Shown one piece after another: positions 1-9,197 of a DNA stretch of 64,000 bases (its first letter is position 1; each line of letters begins with the position of its first letter). The notes below the pieces were generated by a model. That model saw only the letters and a list, made by a program, of their open reading frames with translations, did no database searches and had not been told where the DNA came from. A program made the translations under genes and the position numbers. Source of the stretch: Ophthalmolycus amberensis (lineage: Eukaryota; Chordata; Actinopteri; Perciformes; Zoarcidae); the NCBI GenBank assembly GCA_024529925.1, contig JAFEUB010001429.1:62001-126000 (forward strand), read 5' to 3'.

Positions 1-240
1 GGGGGAAACAGCTAGCCTGGCGCTCACCAGCACCTATAAAGCTTACATATTTAACAGGTTATGTTTAATATGCACCAAAACCGAGGTGCACACATGACAG
101 GCTGTGGTATTACAGTTCCTGTGCTAAGCTAAGCTAAGCAGCTGCCGGCTGTAACTTTATATTTATTGTACAGAAATGAGAGTGATATCCATCTTCTCAT
201 TCAACTCCTGGAAGGAAAACCATTCTTAAAAAAGTATTCG
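1..240 (+). repeat. Percomorph interspersed repeat fragment (GCTAAGCTAA family)
   Basis: The segment carries the run gctaagctaagctaagca, then a CTG/CCGGC patch, a TTTATATTTATTGTACAG patch and GAAATGAGAGTG. The same series, diverged, occurs at 47515-47760 in the same orientation. I recognise the combination as a common percomorph repeat, but the class is not clear from this fragment. It is cut off by the window edge. Confidence 0.6.
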
Positions 241-1050
241 CAATTGAATGAAAATTACGTGTTTTGAATATTTATCAGGCAGTGTTTTGCTCAATTAAAA
301 AGATCAATACTGAGAATTTGTGGACAATCTGAATACGATGACTCCTTATTCGGTTGAATATTGGAATTATCATATTCCGATTTGTTAAGAATAATCCATC
401 AGCGATATATCGCCTCGAACACTTGAATGCTGAGCTGAACTTATTTTAAAACCAGAATAGTTTTAGCTGAGTGTTGATGTGTTTGATGCCTGTTCCGTGA
501 ATACTTTGATTTCATGATTGAGAGCAAAGCATGGCTGTGTACCACTCACAGTTGCACCTCTGGCCTATGAGAATAACAGTCAGTCAAAAGGGAATCTAGG
601 GCAAGGAGGCCTGAAAGGGAGACATATAGCATAAACCGCAGATAGCCAAAGAAAGTGGAGATTCTGCCAAAAGGGATGAAGACAAGACAGGGCTCCGTGT
701 GGGATTTCACTTTGGATTTTGGCCCTGCAGGGATATGTGGAAGCACAACTGACAGGACTTGCGTGGAGAAGTCGGCTCCATTCAATATAACTAAGTAAAG
801 AATGCCCCATGCAGTCACTGATGCACCAGCATAAATCCTCCAAGGTACAATATTGCCTCGGTAAAGTTAGCTTTAGAGAGCTAAAACACTACATCATGTA
901 AAAGATTTGGCTTCCTGTTTGACACTGAACACATTCAGGAGTTAGGATAGATGCAGTAAATTCAGATTTGAGGAATTACTGTGCAACTATATGCAGACGT
1001 GTGATAGCAGTCCCTAGAGCGATGCACAAACAGCGAACAGACACCATGAC
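241..1050. other. Intergenic, no gene seen
   Basis: AT-rich sequence downstream of the kctd1 3' end. Only short unconvincing open frames occur, with no splice-flanked exon and no RNA gene that I recognise. Confidence 0.5.
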
Positions 1051-1064
1051 AACTTTTGTTGAGA

Positions 1065-1070
1065 TTTATT
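1065..1070 (-). promoter_or_regulatory. Candidate poly(A) signal of kctd1
   Basis: TTTATT on the plus strand reads AATAAA on the coding strand, about 1.04 kb after the kctd1 stop codon. It lies at the far end of an AT-rich segment with no competing gene. A 3' UTR of about 1 kb is plausible, but other hexamers could be used. Confidence 0.4.
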
Positions 1071-2111
1071 TCACTTTTTTTTTTCTTTTTTTTGCTACAT
1101 TCCTCTTTACTCAAATCTAGGGAGCGTAGGTGGGTCAGTCATGTTAGAAATACTTTATATCCAACTTCATATCAATATGTGCTACAAGTAAAAGTGATCT
1201 TGGAGTGGGTGGTACAATAATCTGTTCAGTCACGTCGGAGGCAACACATTTGCTTTAAAAAGATTCAATGTAAAAAACACAAACACATATACAATGATCA
1301 AATGTACAGGTCCTGACTCTATTATGAATATTATGATCCAATTCAATGATACTCCCCAATGAGGCAAATGGTGTGAACTTATAATTTACTCAAGTATTTT
1401 CTTTACTGCGTACAGAATGGTCCGGGGTGTTTCATTTGGATGATACAAATTTTAACTATCTCATGGCATAATCCCAAAAAAATAACTTCCATTAAAGTAA
1501 AAAACAAAACAACAAAAAAACACTTCATTGGTATCACAATATTCAACATTATGTTAGTTGTGAAAAAAGATGCTTTGTTGAAACTAACTGTTTATGACAA
1601 CTGAGACATTCTGTACTGTAAGCAACACATTAGTGACCTTTTTACAGCGAGGGATAAAAACAGACCAATTTGCCAGTGAGACATCAAAATCAAGTCACTG
1701 GTGATAAACTATGCAAGATACTACACAAGCAATAAAAGCCTTTTTTAAATTTATATGGGTATAATAGAAATAATATTCAACCTAATGTAGGCTCCAAGTT
1801 TTAAAACAAACTTTGTTTGGGGATCCAGCGTATATAAATCCTTTTTTAAAATTGGTTTATGGGGGCTCGACATTCACAAATGTCCTTGCAATCTCAAACT
1901 TATCAAATGTCTTGTATCTTCTTATGGCAAAAAACAAAATCTCCTGTTGCACCTCATTTTTAATTCTCTAGGTGGTTCTCAAGTTTAAGAAAATAAAAAC
2001 ATCGACAAGGAAACAAAGAAAAAAACAAAACAGAGTCCACAGAGCTCTGCAGCATCGAGCGCTTGGCCGCCACAGGAAAAAGTCTAGCACCTCCTGCTGC
2101 TCGGGAGGCTT
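1071..2111 (-). other. kctd1: Probable kctd1 3' UTR
   Basis: This is the AT-rich segment immediately after the kctd1 stop, running to the AATAAA at 1065-1070. It contains long A/T runs, including a T-run at 1075-1091, and no open frame of note. Its status as UTR is inferred from position, not from transcript data. Confidence 0.4.
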
Positions 2112-2273
2112 CTAGTCCAGCTGCTCCTGCTTTATCCTGTTCGAATTGGAGCCTCGCTGACTCGTCCTCCTCAGCTCCCTCCTCAGGACGTACTCGCTGA
2201 ATTGGGACGAGTCCACGCCTCCGCCGCAGGAGCCGGTGATCTCGAAGCCGCGTTGTTGGAGGCGCTCTAGAAC
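2112..2273 (-). CDS. kctd1: kctd1 coding exon 5 (C-terminus and stop)
   Basis: Acceptor CACCTCTTCCAG|GTTCTAGAG. The exon encodes 53 residues from VLERLQQRGFEITGSCGGGV to RIKQEQLD, then TAG. IKQE fits the sumoylation consensus (hydrophobic-K-x-E); the related KCTD15 is known to be sumoylated near its C-terminus. The linker RTSQRGSNSNRI departs from my recollection of the mammalian sequence, while the flanking blocks are conserved. Confidence 0.95.
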   Translation of the reverse strand, partial: VLERLQQRGFEITGSCGGGVDSSQFSEYVLRRELRRTSQRGSNSNRIKQEQLD

Positions 2274-5200
2274 CTGGAAGAGGTGGAGCGGCGTAGAAGG
2301 AGGGAGATGTCAGTCGAAAACACAAGCATCGTCAGCATCTTACATTAGCCGCTGCCAACCTGGTCAAGATTGCTGGGGAGGACGCTGGGACATTAATGTC
2401 ACCTCTCACCTTTTGTTCACTGCAAAACTCAGAAAAACTCTTTTAGTCACATGGTGCAGAGTTAGAGCTAAGTCGAGCACAGGAAACGGCTCTGGAAGTG
2501 AGCGTCAACATACGGCCTGTTGACGGCAACTTGGATGAGACTTCCATGAGACTTTCACGAAAACCAAGAGCCTCTCGTTTTTCATTGTTTTCTGCTGTAC
2601 GTGTGTGTGTGTGTGTGTGTTGAGTCTGCGTGCGCGTAGCTGTTCCTGATCTCACGGCCTTGCAGACATCTACAGACGTGTCCGGGGGGCCTGTAGGATC
2701 ACATTCCAATGAAGAGGCCCCAGGGAGCTGTGAGGCTTTCTCTCTGCCACTTGGCTCAGTGTGGACCGCTCAGCAAAAAAAAACAACCTCTCCCCATTTC
2801 TCCCCCAGCCCCAGCCAAGCCTCCGCCAAAACTACAAAGGTCTCCCTACTGCTGGCAGCTCTCTCTGCCCCCCCCCCCCTTCCTTCTCTCAAAACCCCCG
2901 CCCTGCCTCCATTAGCCGCAGATACAGCATCCACCGCCGGCGTGCTTTAATAACCAAACAGGATTATGGGCCCTGCCTGGGGACAACCTGCCAGGGAGCA
3001 TGCTCACTCTCTTGCTTGCTCTCCACGACTCACACACTTCAGAGACGGGTTTGTCTGTGTGTGTGTGTGTGTGTGTGTGTATTCTTTTTCTGAGGGAGAT
3101 GGAGATTTGACTTCCTCAGATGGAGACACAGTCCAAAATCATTGTGAAATCTTTTCAAATGTGCCCCTCTTCCATCGTTTATTGATGCGTATCTGAGCGT
3201 TTCACCATCAATGAATTAGTGGAATATCAATATATCAATAACCAGGGGAATACGATATTGCCAAATACATGCTGAATATGAAAGATGAGTTTAACAGGTT
3301 TTACTTGGTGTTAGAAGTTTTCTTGTTAAAGTCTTGTCCAAATCATTATTCCGGTCAGATCACAGAAAAGTAAAGATATAGTGGTAGACTTTGTGTAATG
3401 ATGACTTGCTAAATTGATCCTTTGATGAACTCATCAAAGAGCTCTTTTTTTTTTTCTCTCCGCAAGGCTGTTCTTGTGACTCCATTAGATAAAAAAAAAG
3501 ATAACATTTTGCAATCAGACATCAGTAGAATTTGAAAAGTCTACAGCATAACTGCAGATGAGAAAAAGTCGGGTGAACAGATCATCACCTCGGTCAAAGC
3601 CTCGGGCACATGAGTGAGTGGAGAAATACAGAAAAGCATACTTTAATCAACTTTTAGCGTTCATACTTATTGAGGACCGCTCGGTATAAATGGCGATACA
3701 CCCACAGCAGCCCACTGTCCCCATTACCTGGACGGAGTTGAGGTGGCAGTACCCATTGAGTGGGAAGCGGATGACGTGCGTGGAGTCATGGTTCCAGCCG
3801 GCGTTGACAGAGTTGCACATGACGTCGCCGATCTCTGGAAACACGTCTTCGATCAGGGCCTTGTCGCCGCTGAGCGTGATCCTCTCGCCCAGGTCGGGCG
3901 CCACGCGCACCACCAGGCACTCGCAGGGGCGCGACACCCGGCTCAGCTCCTGGTCCTGGCGCCAGCTCTCCAGCTCAGCCAGCATGGGCTGCAGCTGGAA
4001 GTACCGCGCCTCCTCGTACAGCAGGCTGTAGTCCTGCGGGAGACGGGGCAAAGCCGTTGACATATTAGGATATCATGGATGTTCTGTTTGTGTACATTTT
4101 GACTTTACCGGGTCAAGGAACAGGTTTTGTCATCGGTACCAATTGTTTGTTTACGGCCAGCAGGTTTGAGACACTGACCGTGTAACCCCATATCGGGTCT
4201 TTACTGTCTCCTGTCTGACAAAAGTAAATATGTCCAAATGATACTTGTGGCGAAAGTATTAAACACAGTGAATCAATATTTCCCACAAAATAACAGTGAA
4301 AGTAGTATGTGACTCATGCTGGGTCGTACGGGTCTGGGACACTGGGAGGGTTGTGATTAGCAACCAGTATCAGTATCATTAATATAATGTGTGGAAAAGG
4401 AATAGTAGTTTGACTTTTTTCATTTACAGATGCTTAATATTTCAATAGCCCTCTATAAATAATCTCTCCTGTTTATTTATATATATTATTTTTTTTTACA
4501 TGAAGCTCTGTAATTGCCTCCAGCAATCAAAAAAAAAATCTATTTTATATATAGTGTACAAAGATACTTCCCCTGTGTTTTAAAGCGGACTAAACTGAAT
4601 AGGATGAGGCTGGCAGCCGAAATGCTTTTTTCTGCTGTACTAGAGAGCGAAAAAACCAACAGAATAATTGAATCAGTTTACGGTGGTGATTTTCTTTCTA
4701 ATGTGCACCCAAACCTAAAAAAAGGAAACCGCACAGTAGTTTGAAAACCTGCTGCTCTACATGAACGAGCAATAAACCCAGGCGAAGACACCATTCGGCA
4801 AAAATTACAAAAGATCCGGAGAGGAGGAGATGCAGTGCGACATGCAACACAGGGTTGCGTGGGGTAAAGGAGCAGATCCTTTACCCGCAGGACTGCAGGG
4901 GCCAAAATCTCACCGCGCTCAAGTTCTCTCAGGCCCCTCTCAAGATCTGCTCAATGCGAACGGAACCTGAGGTTGAACTTGAGCCTGTCTTTTGTCTTTG
5001 CTTATTTTAGCTGACATACTTTGCAGTGATTGAGTCACACTGTGGACAGTCCATCAGATAATGTGGTTATTTGTTTCCTCCCGGGGCAAGTTAAGTAATT
5101 ACTGACTAAATGACACATAAGAGTAATAAAAGAGGGGGGGGGGGGGGGAGAAGGAATTCTAATGTGTCACATACAGTGAGACTCACCCTGGATGGCCAGT

Positions 5201-8184
5201 TGGCTTAAGAACACAGAGCGCTGATGAAATCGACCACATGGGCGCCGGGACGTTTATTTACTTGCCCTTGATGCAGGCTTATTGTTTTCCTTCCATATCT
5301 CAAAATAATCTTTGGCCGCTAAGAGCTGGAGGGGAGCAGGACTGCGTCTCGTGACGAGCAAATGCATTACGACTGAGCTTGGTTTGCCCCTCACGCTGTT
5401 GTCTCCAGCATGGGAACCGTTTTTTTCCAGCAAGTCAGGGAGTGCCCGGCGACCAAAGGCATTACACGGCCTTAGCATTCATTGTGTGTGCGAAGTTGTG
5501 GGAGAATGCTGACTGGCTGATGGGACTTTACAGTTTTCTAGGATGGACACCCACTCACTTTGAAGTCGTCTGGGATGAGGAGCTTGGACGTCCTGAGGAA
5601 GTTGAGGATGTAGCGGAACATGTGTCCATCCCTGTCAATGAAGTAGTGCTGCTTCAGGCTGTCCAGGACTATAGGCTCTGTGCCATCAAAGAGACGACCA
5701 ATTCTACCCATGGAGAAGGGGCGAGGTGGTGGGGGGAGGCAGAGAGGGAGGGAGGGAGGGAGCAGGGGACAACATGGCAACATTAACAATCTTACATGTC
5801 TTAATATAGTATTATGCATTATCAATACACTGCTCTCTAGCTTATGTTGTTTGATGCTTGCATAGCGGGAGTCAAGGGAGAGAGAGAGAGAGAGAGAGAG
5901 AAGGAAAAAGAAAATGATAATGTGAAGCAAGAGCATGTGCAAAGGGATGTGACTCACTCATTTTCTCAAGCTCTGAAATGTTTTTCACACCGTCGCACAG
6001 ACATGAACACGTTACCGAGCTCGAGACACGCATCAACCATGAAGAAAGAGAGAGAGAGAGAAGGAAGGAAGGAAGGAAGGAAAGACAGACCGACAGAAGG
6101 AGAGAGTGAAGGAAGGAAGGAAGGAAGGAAGGAAGGAAGGAAGGAAGGAAAGACAGACCGACAGAAGGAGAGAGTGAAGGAAGGAAGGAAGGAAGGAAGG
6201 AAGGAAGGAAAGAAAGAAAGACAGACAGAAGGAAAGAGTGAAGGAAGGAAGGAAGGAAGGAAGGAAGGAAGGAAGGAAAGACAGACCGACAGAAGGAGAG
6301 AGTGAAGGAAGGAAGGAAGGAAGGAAGGAAGGAAGGAAAGAAAGACAGACCGACAGAAGGAGAGAGTGAAGGAAGGAAGGAAGGAAGGAAGGAAGGAAGG
6401 AAAGAAAGAAAGACAGACAGAAGGAAAGAGTGAAGGAAGGAAAGAAGGAAAAGATGAAAAGCAGAGGTGGTCTGAAAAGGTCAGGGCCAGCTGGTAGCTG
6501 GTTGCCTGAGGCAGGGTGCCAGTCACCCTCGGGCCCCGGGCTCGGAGCGACAGTGCGGCCTCCCAGCCTCCAGATGGCCCCCATGCCCTTTGGCCCTTTA
6601 CTGCTGCCGTGACATCTGTCAGAATAACCAAGTCGCTTTTGTCTGTGCGCCGCATCCTGCACTCCTACAAATTGTTTACCGGCCCCAAAATAACTGTGGG
6701 CTCCACTGAAACCCAAAAGCAACCGCCGCTGCGGATTTGCTGGATAGAAGGAGTAAACATTTCGTTTATACTCAGTCTCCCCGCCAAGTGCACCCATGAG
6801 ACATTGCTGTGATTTGACGAGATGTGACATTTGACTGTTTAATGTCACAGGATGACATTAAACATTAAACAGGATGACATTCTGACGCTGAAGAAATCTG
6901 CAATCTCCTTCCCTGCTTCAAGCTGAGCACCAGACACAAGCGTTCACTATCCCCCCCCCCCCAAAAAAAACCTCCACACTTAAAAACACAGATGCATGGC
7001 AGAGCAGACTCACCGGGATTCTGGGAATTTCGTCAAGGTGGCCAGACTGCTGGTGTACATGTGTCCGCCCACATCGATGTGCACAGGGGCGTTGGACTTG
7101 GTGAGCTGTGCAGCTGTTGGGATGCCCTGGTTGCTCAAGGGAGACACCGGTGATCGAGTGATCATGGGCCTGGACATGCTGGAGCGATGATCCTGCAAAA
7201 CAACACACAGGGGACAAAAATGTCAACACAGGTAAGATGTGTGTGAAATTCAAAACACACACGACACACCGATTATTAATATTTAGGGAATAAAACATTT
7301 GTTGGGGGAAAAAAACATAAAGAACATTTGATATATTTCCGTAACACAACACACTCCTCAGTCAGGAGTGTGAGGGAAGATTTTCATCTCTGCAAGTTGG
7401 AGCAGCCTGACCTTGACCTGGATGTTGCCAAAAATCCACGAGCACCCGCTCCTGTGGGCCATAATCTCCAAAACCAAATTAATTCGGAGCATCAATCTCG
7501 GTGGAAGTGAGCAATAACGGCGACCCTTGATTTGAACACTGTAATAGGATTTGGGCAAAGTGGCGCCTGTTAACCTACAAACACCATTAGTGCAGCTCTG
7601 AGAAGAGAATCACTTCTGCTCAAAAGTTTCGGAGTGAAGACGGGAGAAAGGAGCCTGCTGTAGTCTGTGACGCCTCAGTCTCTGAGGATTATCAAAGAGT
7701 TTGATATTACCGACATTCTATGAAAACGAAAGTAGGAAACGGGGGCGTCTGTGCGTGCGTGCTATTTAAATAACGTGACAATAGTGCGCACTCTACATTT
7801 AAGGACGACAGGAAGACAATCCTATTCGCACACCGGAGCCAATAAAACCAGTGTCTGTCACTTCGCATCCTCCAGCAAAAAAGCGACCGTAATTTCTACT
7901 TTTTCCCCCCTCCCACACAAAACCTGACTTTTTTTTCTCGCGTTTACCTGCGCCGGCATCACTGTGTTCGGAGAGGAAGTCACCGAGTGGTCGTTTTGCT
8001 TGAGAGACGCTGCGGGAATCGGCTCTCCTCTGACCGCGTACATCAGCGAGGGCTCCCTGTACTCCGCCGCCCGGATCGGCAGCCGTTTGAGGGAAGCGTG
8101 CACGGACTCGTCCGCGGAACCGATCGGACGCGGTCGCTTCCTCGCCTTCTGATGCGTTAGGTCCATGACGTCCGTCTCGTCCAT
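2112..8184 (-). CDS. kctd1: kctd1, BTB/POZ domain protein, five coding exons (342 codons)
   Basis: The joined exons 8184-7948, 7192-7014, 5703-5559, 4033-3728 and 2273-2112 stay in frame through GT-AG introns and encode 342 residues. KCTD1 is a nuclear BTB/POZ adaptor that represses TFAP2 transcription factors (known of the family). The T1-type BTB domain spans roughly residues 114-205 and starts NAPVHIDVGGHMY. The C-terminal domain contains SRPCECLVVRVAPDLGERI, GWNHDSTHVIRFPLNGYC and CGGGVDSSQFSEYV, and the protein ends RIKQEQLD. Residue 85 begins MSRPMITRSP, the equivalent of the canonical mammalian start, which would give a 258-residue form. KCTD1 rather than KCTD15 is supported by that N-terminus and by the DYSLLYEE and RPCECL motifs. 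The start at 8184 has G at -3 and +4, an in-frame stop upstream at 8341-8343, and no intervening Met. Exon 1 is the least certain part. Confidence 0.95.
2274..3727 (-). other. kctd1: kctd1 intron 4
   Basis: A GT-AG intron of about 1.45 kb. It holds two GT microsatellites (about 2599-2621 and 3051-3080), a C12 run at 2868-2879 and CT-rich patches. No embedded gene seen. Confidence 0.8.
3728..4033 (-). CDS. kctd1: kctd1 coding exon 4 (BTB end and C-terminal domain)
   Basis: Acceptor CTCCCGCAG|GACTAC and donor GTCCAG|GTAATG. The exon has 306 nt or 102 codons, phase 0 at both ends. It encodes DYSLLYEEARYFQLQPML, which closes the BTB domain, and most of the C-terminal domain, including RVAPDLGERITLSGDKALI, DVMCNSVNAGWNHDST and NGYCHLNSVQ. 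Confidence 0.95.
4034..5558 (-). other. kctd1: kctd1 intron 3
   Basis: A GT-AG intron of about 1.5 kb, AT-rich. It contains a G15 run at 5134-5148 and no convincing embedded gene. Confidence 0.8.
5559..5703 (-). CDS. kctd1: kctd1 coding exon 3 (BTB core)
   Basis: Acceptor CATGGGTAG|AATTGG and donor TTCAAA|GTGAGT. The 145 nt complete the split Arg codon and then encode IGRLFDGTEPIVLDSLKQ, followed by the YFIDRDGHMFRYILNFLR and LLIPDDFK segments of the BTB core. Confidence 0.95.
5704..7013 (-). other. kctd1: kctd1 intron 2
   Basis: A GT-AG intron of about 1.3 kb. It holds a GA repeat (about 5879-5901), the composite GGAA polypurine satellite at 6054-6446 and a C12 run at 6951-6962. The long open frames over the satellite are repeat artefacts. 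Confidence 0.8.
6054..6446 (+). repeat. Composite (GGAA)n polypurine satellite
   Basis: Tracts of GGAA alternate with a longer linker, agacagaccgacagaaggag followed by agagtgaa. Linkers begin near 6083, 6151, 6211, 6279, 6339 and 6403. The third and sixth are a shorter variant (agaaagaaagacagacagaa), so three linker units appear twice with a period of about 190-195 bp. The plus strand is almost pure purine. It lies in kctd1 intron 2, whose transcript would carry the pyrimidine strand. Confidence 0.9.
7014..7192 (-). CDS. kctd1: kctd1 coding exon 2 (canonical start, BTB begins)
   Basis: Acceptor TTGTTTTGCAG|GATCAT and donor CCCG|GTGAGTC. The exon has 179 nt, encoding 59 codons plus two bases of a split Arg codon. 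It contains the internal Met of MSRPMITRSP and the start of the BTB fold, VHIDVGGHMYTSSLATLTKF. Transcripts starting at another first exon could use this Met. Confidence 0.95.
7193..7947 (-). other. kctd1: kctd1 intron 1
   Basis: A GT-AG intron of 755 bp with no recognisable embedded gene. It separates the extension exon from the exon carrying the canonical start, so an alternative promoter inside it is possible; no TATA box is evident. Confidence 0.75.
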
Positions 8185-8430
8185 CGCGGCGCGAGCGTTG
8201 GGGTCGGGACGCGGTCGGCTGTTTCCAACGCACCTGCCGAGCGCGGAGAGGCGAGAGGAGCGGGACGGCGAGCACCGGGGGGGAGAGAGTGGCGCCGTGG
8301 CTGTCGCGCGGAGCTGCTTCCTCGCAATGGCTGGGAGAAGTCAAAGCCCCCGACAACATTAGCATCGGAGCGCCTGCGGCTCTGCTGGGCTGTCGCTGTT
8401 TCAGCGGCAGGTACGAGTGTCGCATTTTCA
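7940..8430 (-). promoter_or_regulatory. CpG-rich 5' region of kctd1
   Basis: CG dinucleotides are far denser here than in surrounding sequence (cgcggcgcgagcg, gacgcggtcgg, cgcgcggagc). The segment covers coding exon 1 and the sequence just upstream, as expected of a CpG-island promoter. No TATA box was found, and the transcription start is not visible. Confidence 0.55.
7948..8184 (-). CDS. kctd1: kctd1 coding exon 1 (N-terminal extension)
   Basis: The exon encodes 79 residues starting MDETDVMDLTHQKARKRPRP and ending NTVMPAQ. The donor is CAG|GTAAACG, phase 0. The early KARKRPRP stretch is a basic cluster that could act as a nuclear localisation signal (inference). It joins exon 2 in frame ahead of the internal Met85, so it defines a longer isoform. 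It lies in the CpG-rich 5' region. Confidence 0.8.
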
Positions 8431-8904
8431 GAATAAAACTAATCCTTGCCAACACACACACACGCACGCACACACACAAAAAAAGGGGGGATCGTCTTTT
8501 TATACGAGTCGGGTCCACGCGCACGTCACAGCTGGCCTTTGCCCTTTTTGCAGCATGCGTTTTGAAACCCTCCTTTCAACACAACAGACCCAACTAGTCC
8601 AAAGTTCAGTGAAAAGAACAACACCAAAAAAAACAAAAACACACCCAAGCAGTGACCAACCCACTCAAGTGCCCCCTGTGACACCCTCCACCCACACACA
8701 CACATCACTCTCCAGCACCTGACTTGATGACAATCTTCCCAATCACACAACAGCAGCCAGTGAGATCACTTCCAGTTGCCCGGATGCATGAGCACTCTTT
8801 TCATCATTTCTGAAGGATATGAACAACTTAAGTGGCCGCTGTGTGCACGAGGACACGTCAACTACCAGAGACAGCAGTCTGTCCCTCAAGGAAAACACTT
8901 AAAG
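8431..8904. other. Intergenic upstream of kctd1
   Basis: Short CA-rich patches (8453-8478 and 8692-8702) and A-rich sequence. No gene seen. Confidence 0.5.
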
Positions 8905-9197
8905 AGGATGCACCTATGCATCCTCTTCACTCCCGATACCTGGGCGTTGGGTATCAGCCGGTACCGAGTACCGATCCAATAAACGTGTTTAATCAATAAG
9001 CTATATGCCTCACTGTAAGCCAACATCAAGCTAGACTTAAACTTGGCTTTCTTAACTCATTCGAAACATAATGTAACGCATAAATACATGTATAAATGTG
9101 CTGTTATTTATCATAATAATGGTATCCGATACCAGATCGGCCCATTGTCCCCGATACTCGATCCAGTCTGCTCCGAGTCAGTATCGGTGCATCTCTA
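8905..9197 (+). mobile_element. Degenerate hAT-like MITE
   Basis: The ends carry gatgcacc and ggtgcatctcta as imperfect inverted repeats. The interior contains ggtatcagccggtaccgag and, near the right end, actcgatccagtctgctccg followed by agtatcgg, a composition typical of short non-autonomous fish hAT elements. The left terminus is damaged and no clean 8-bp target duplication was found, so the class rests on pattern recognition. Confidence 0.5.

Noticed and set aside
5966..6848. Long minus-strand frames rich in FLPS repeats
   Set aside because: They are translations of the GGAA/TTCC satellite in kctd1 intron 2, not a protein.
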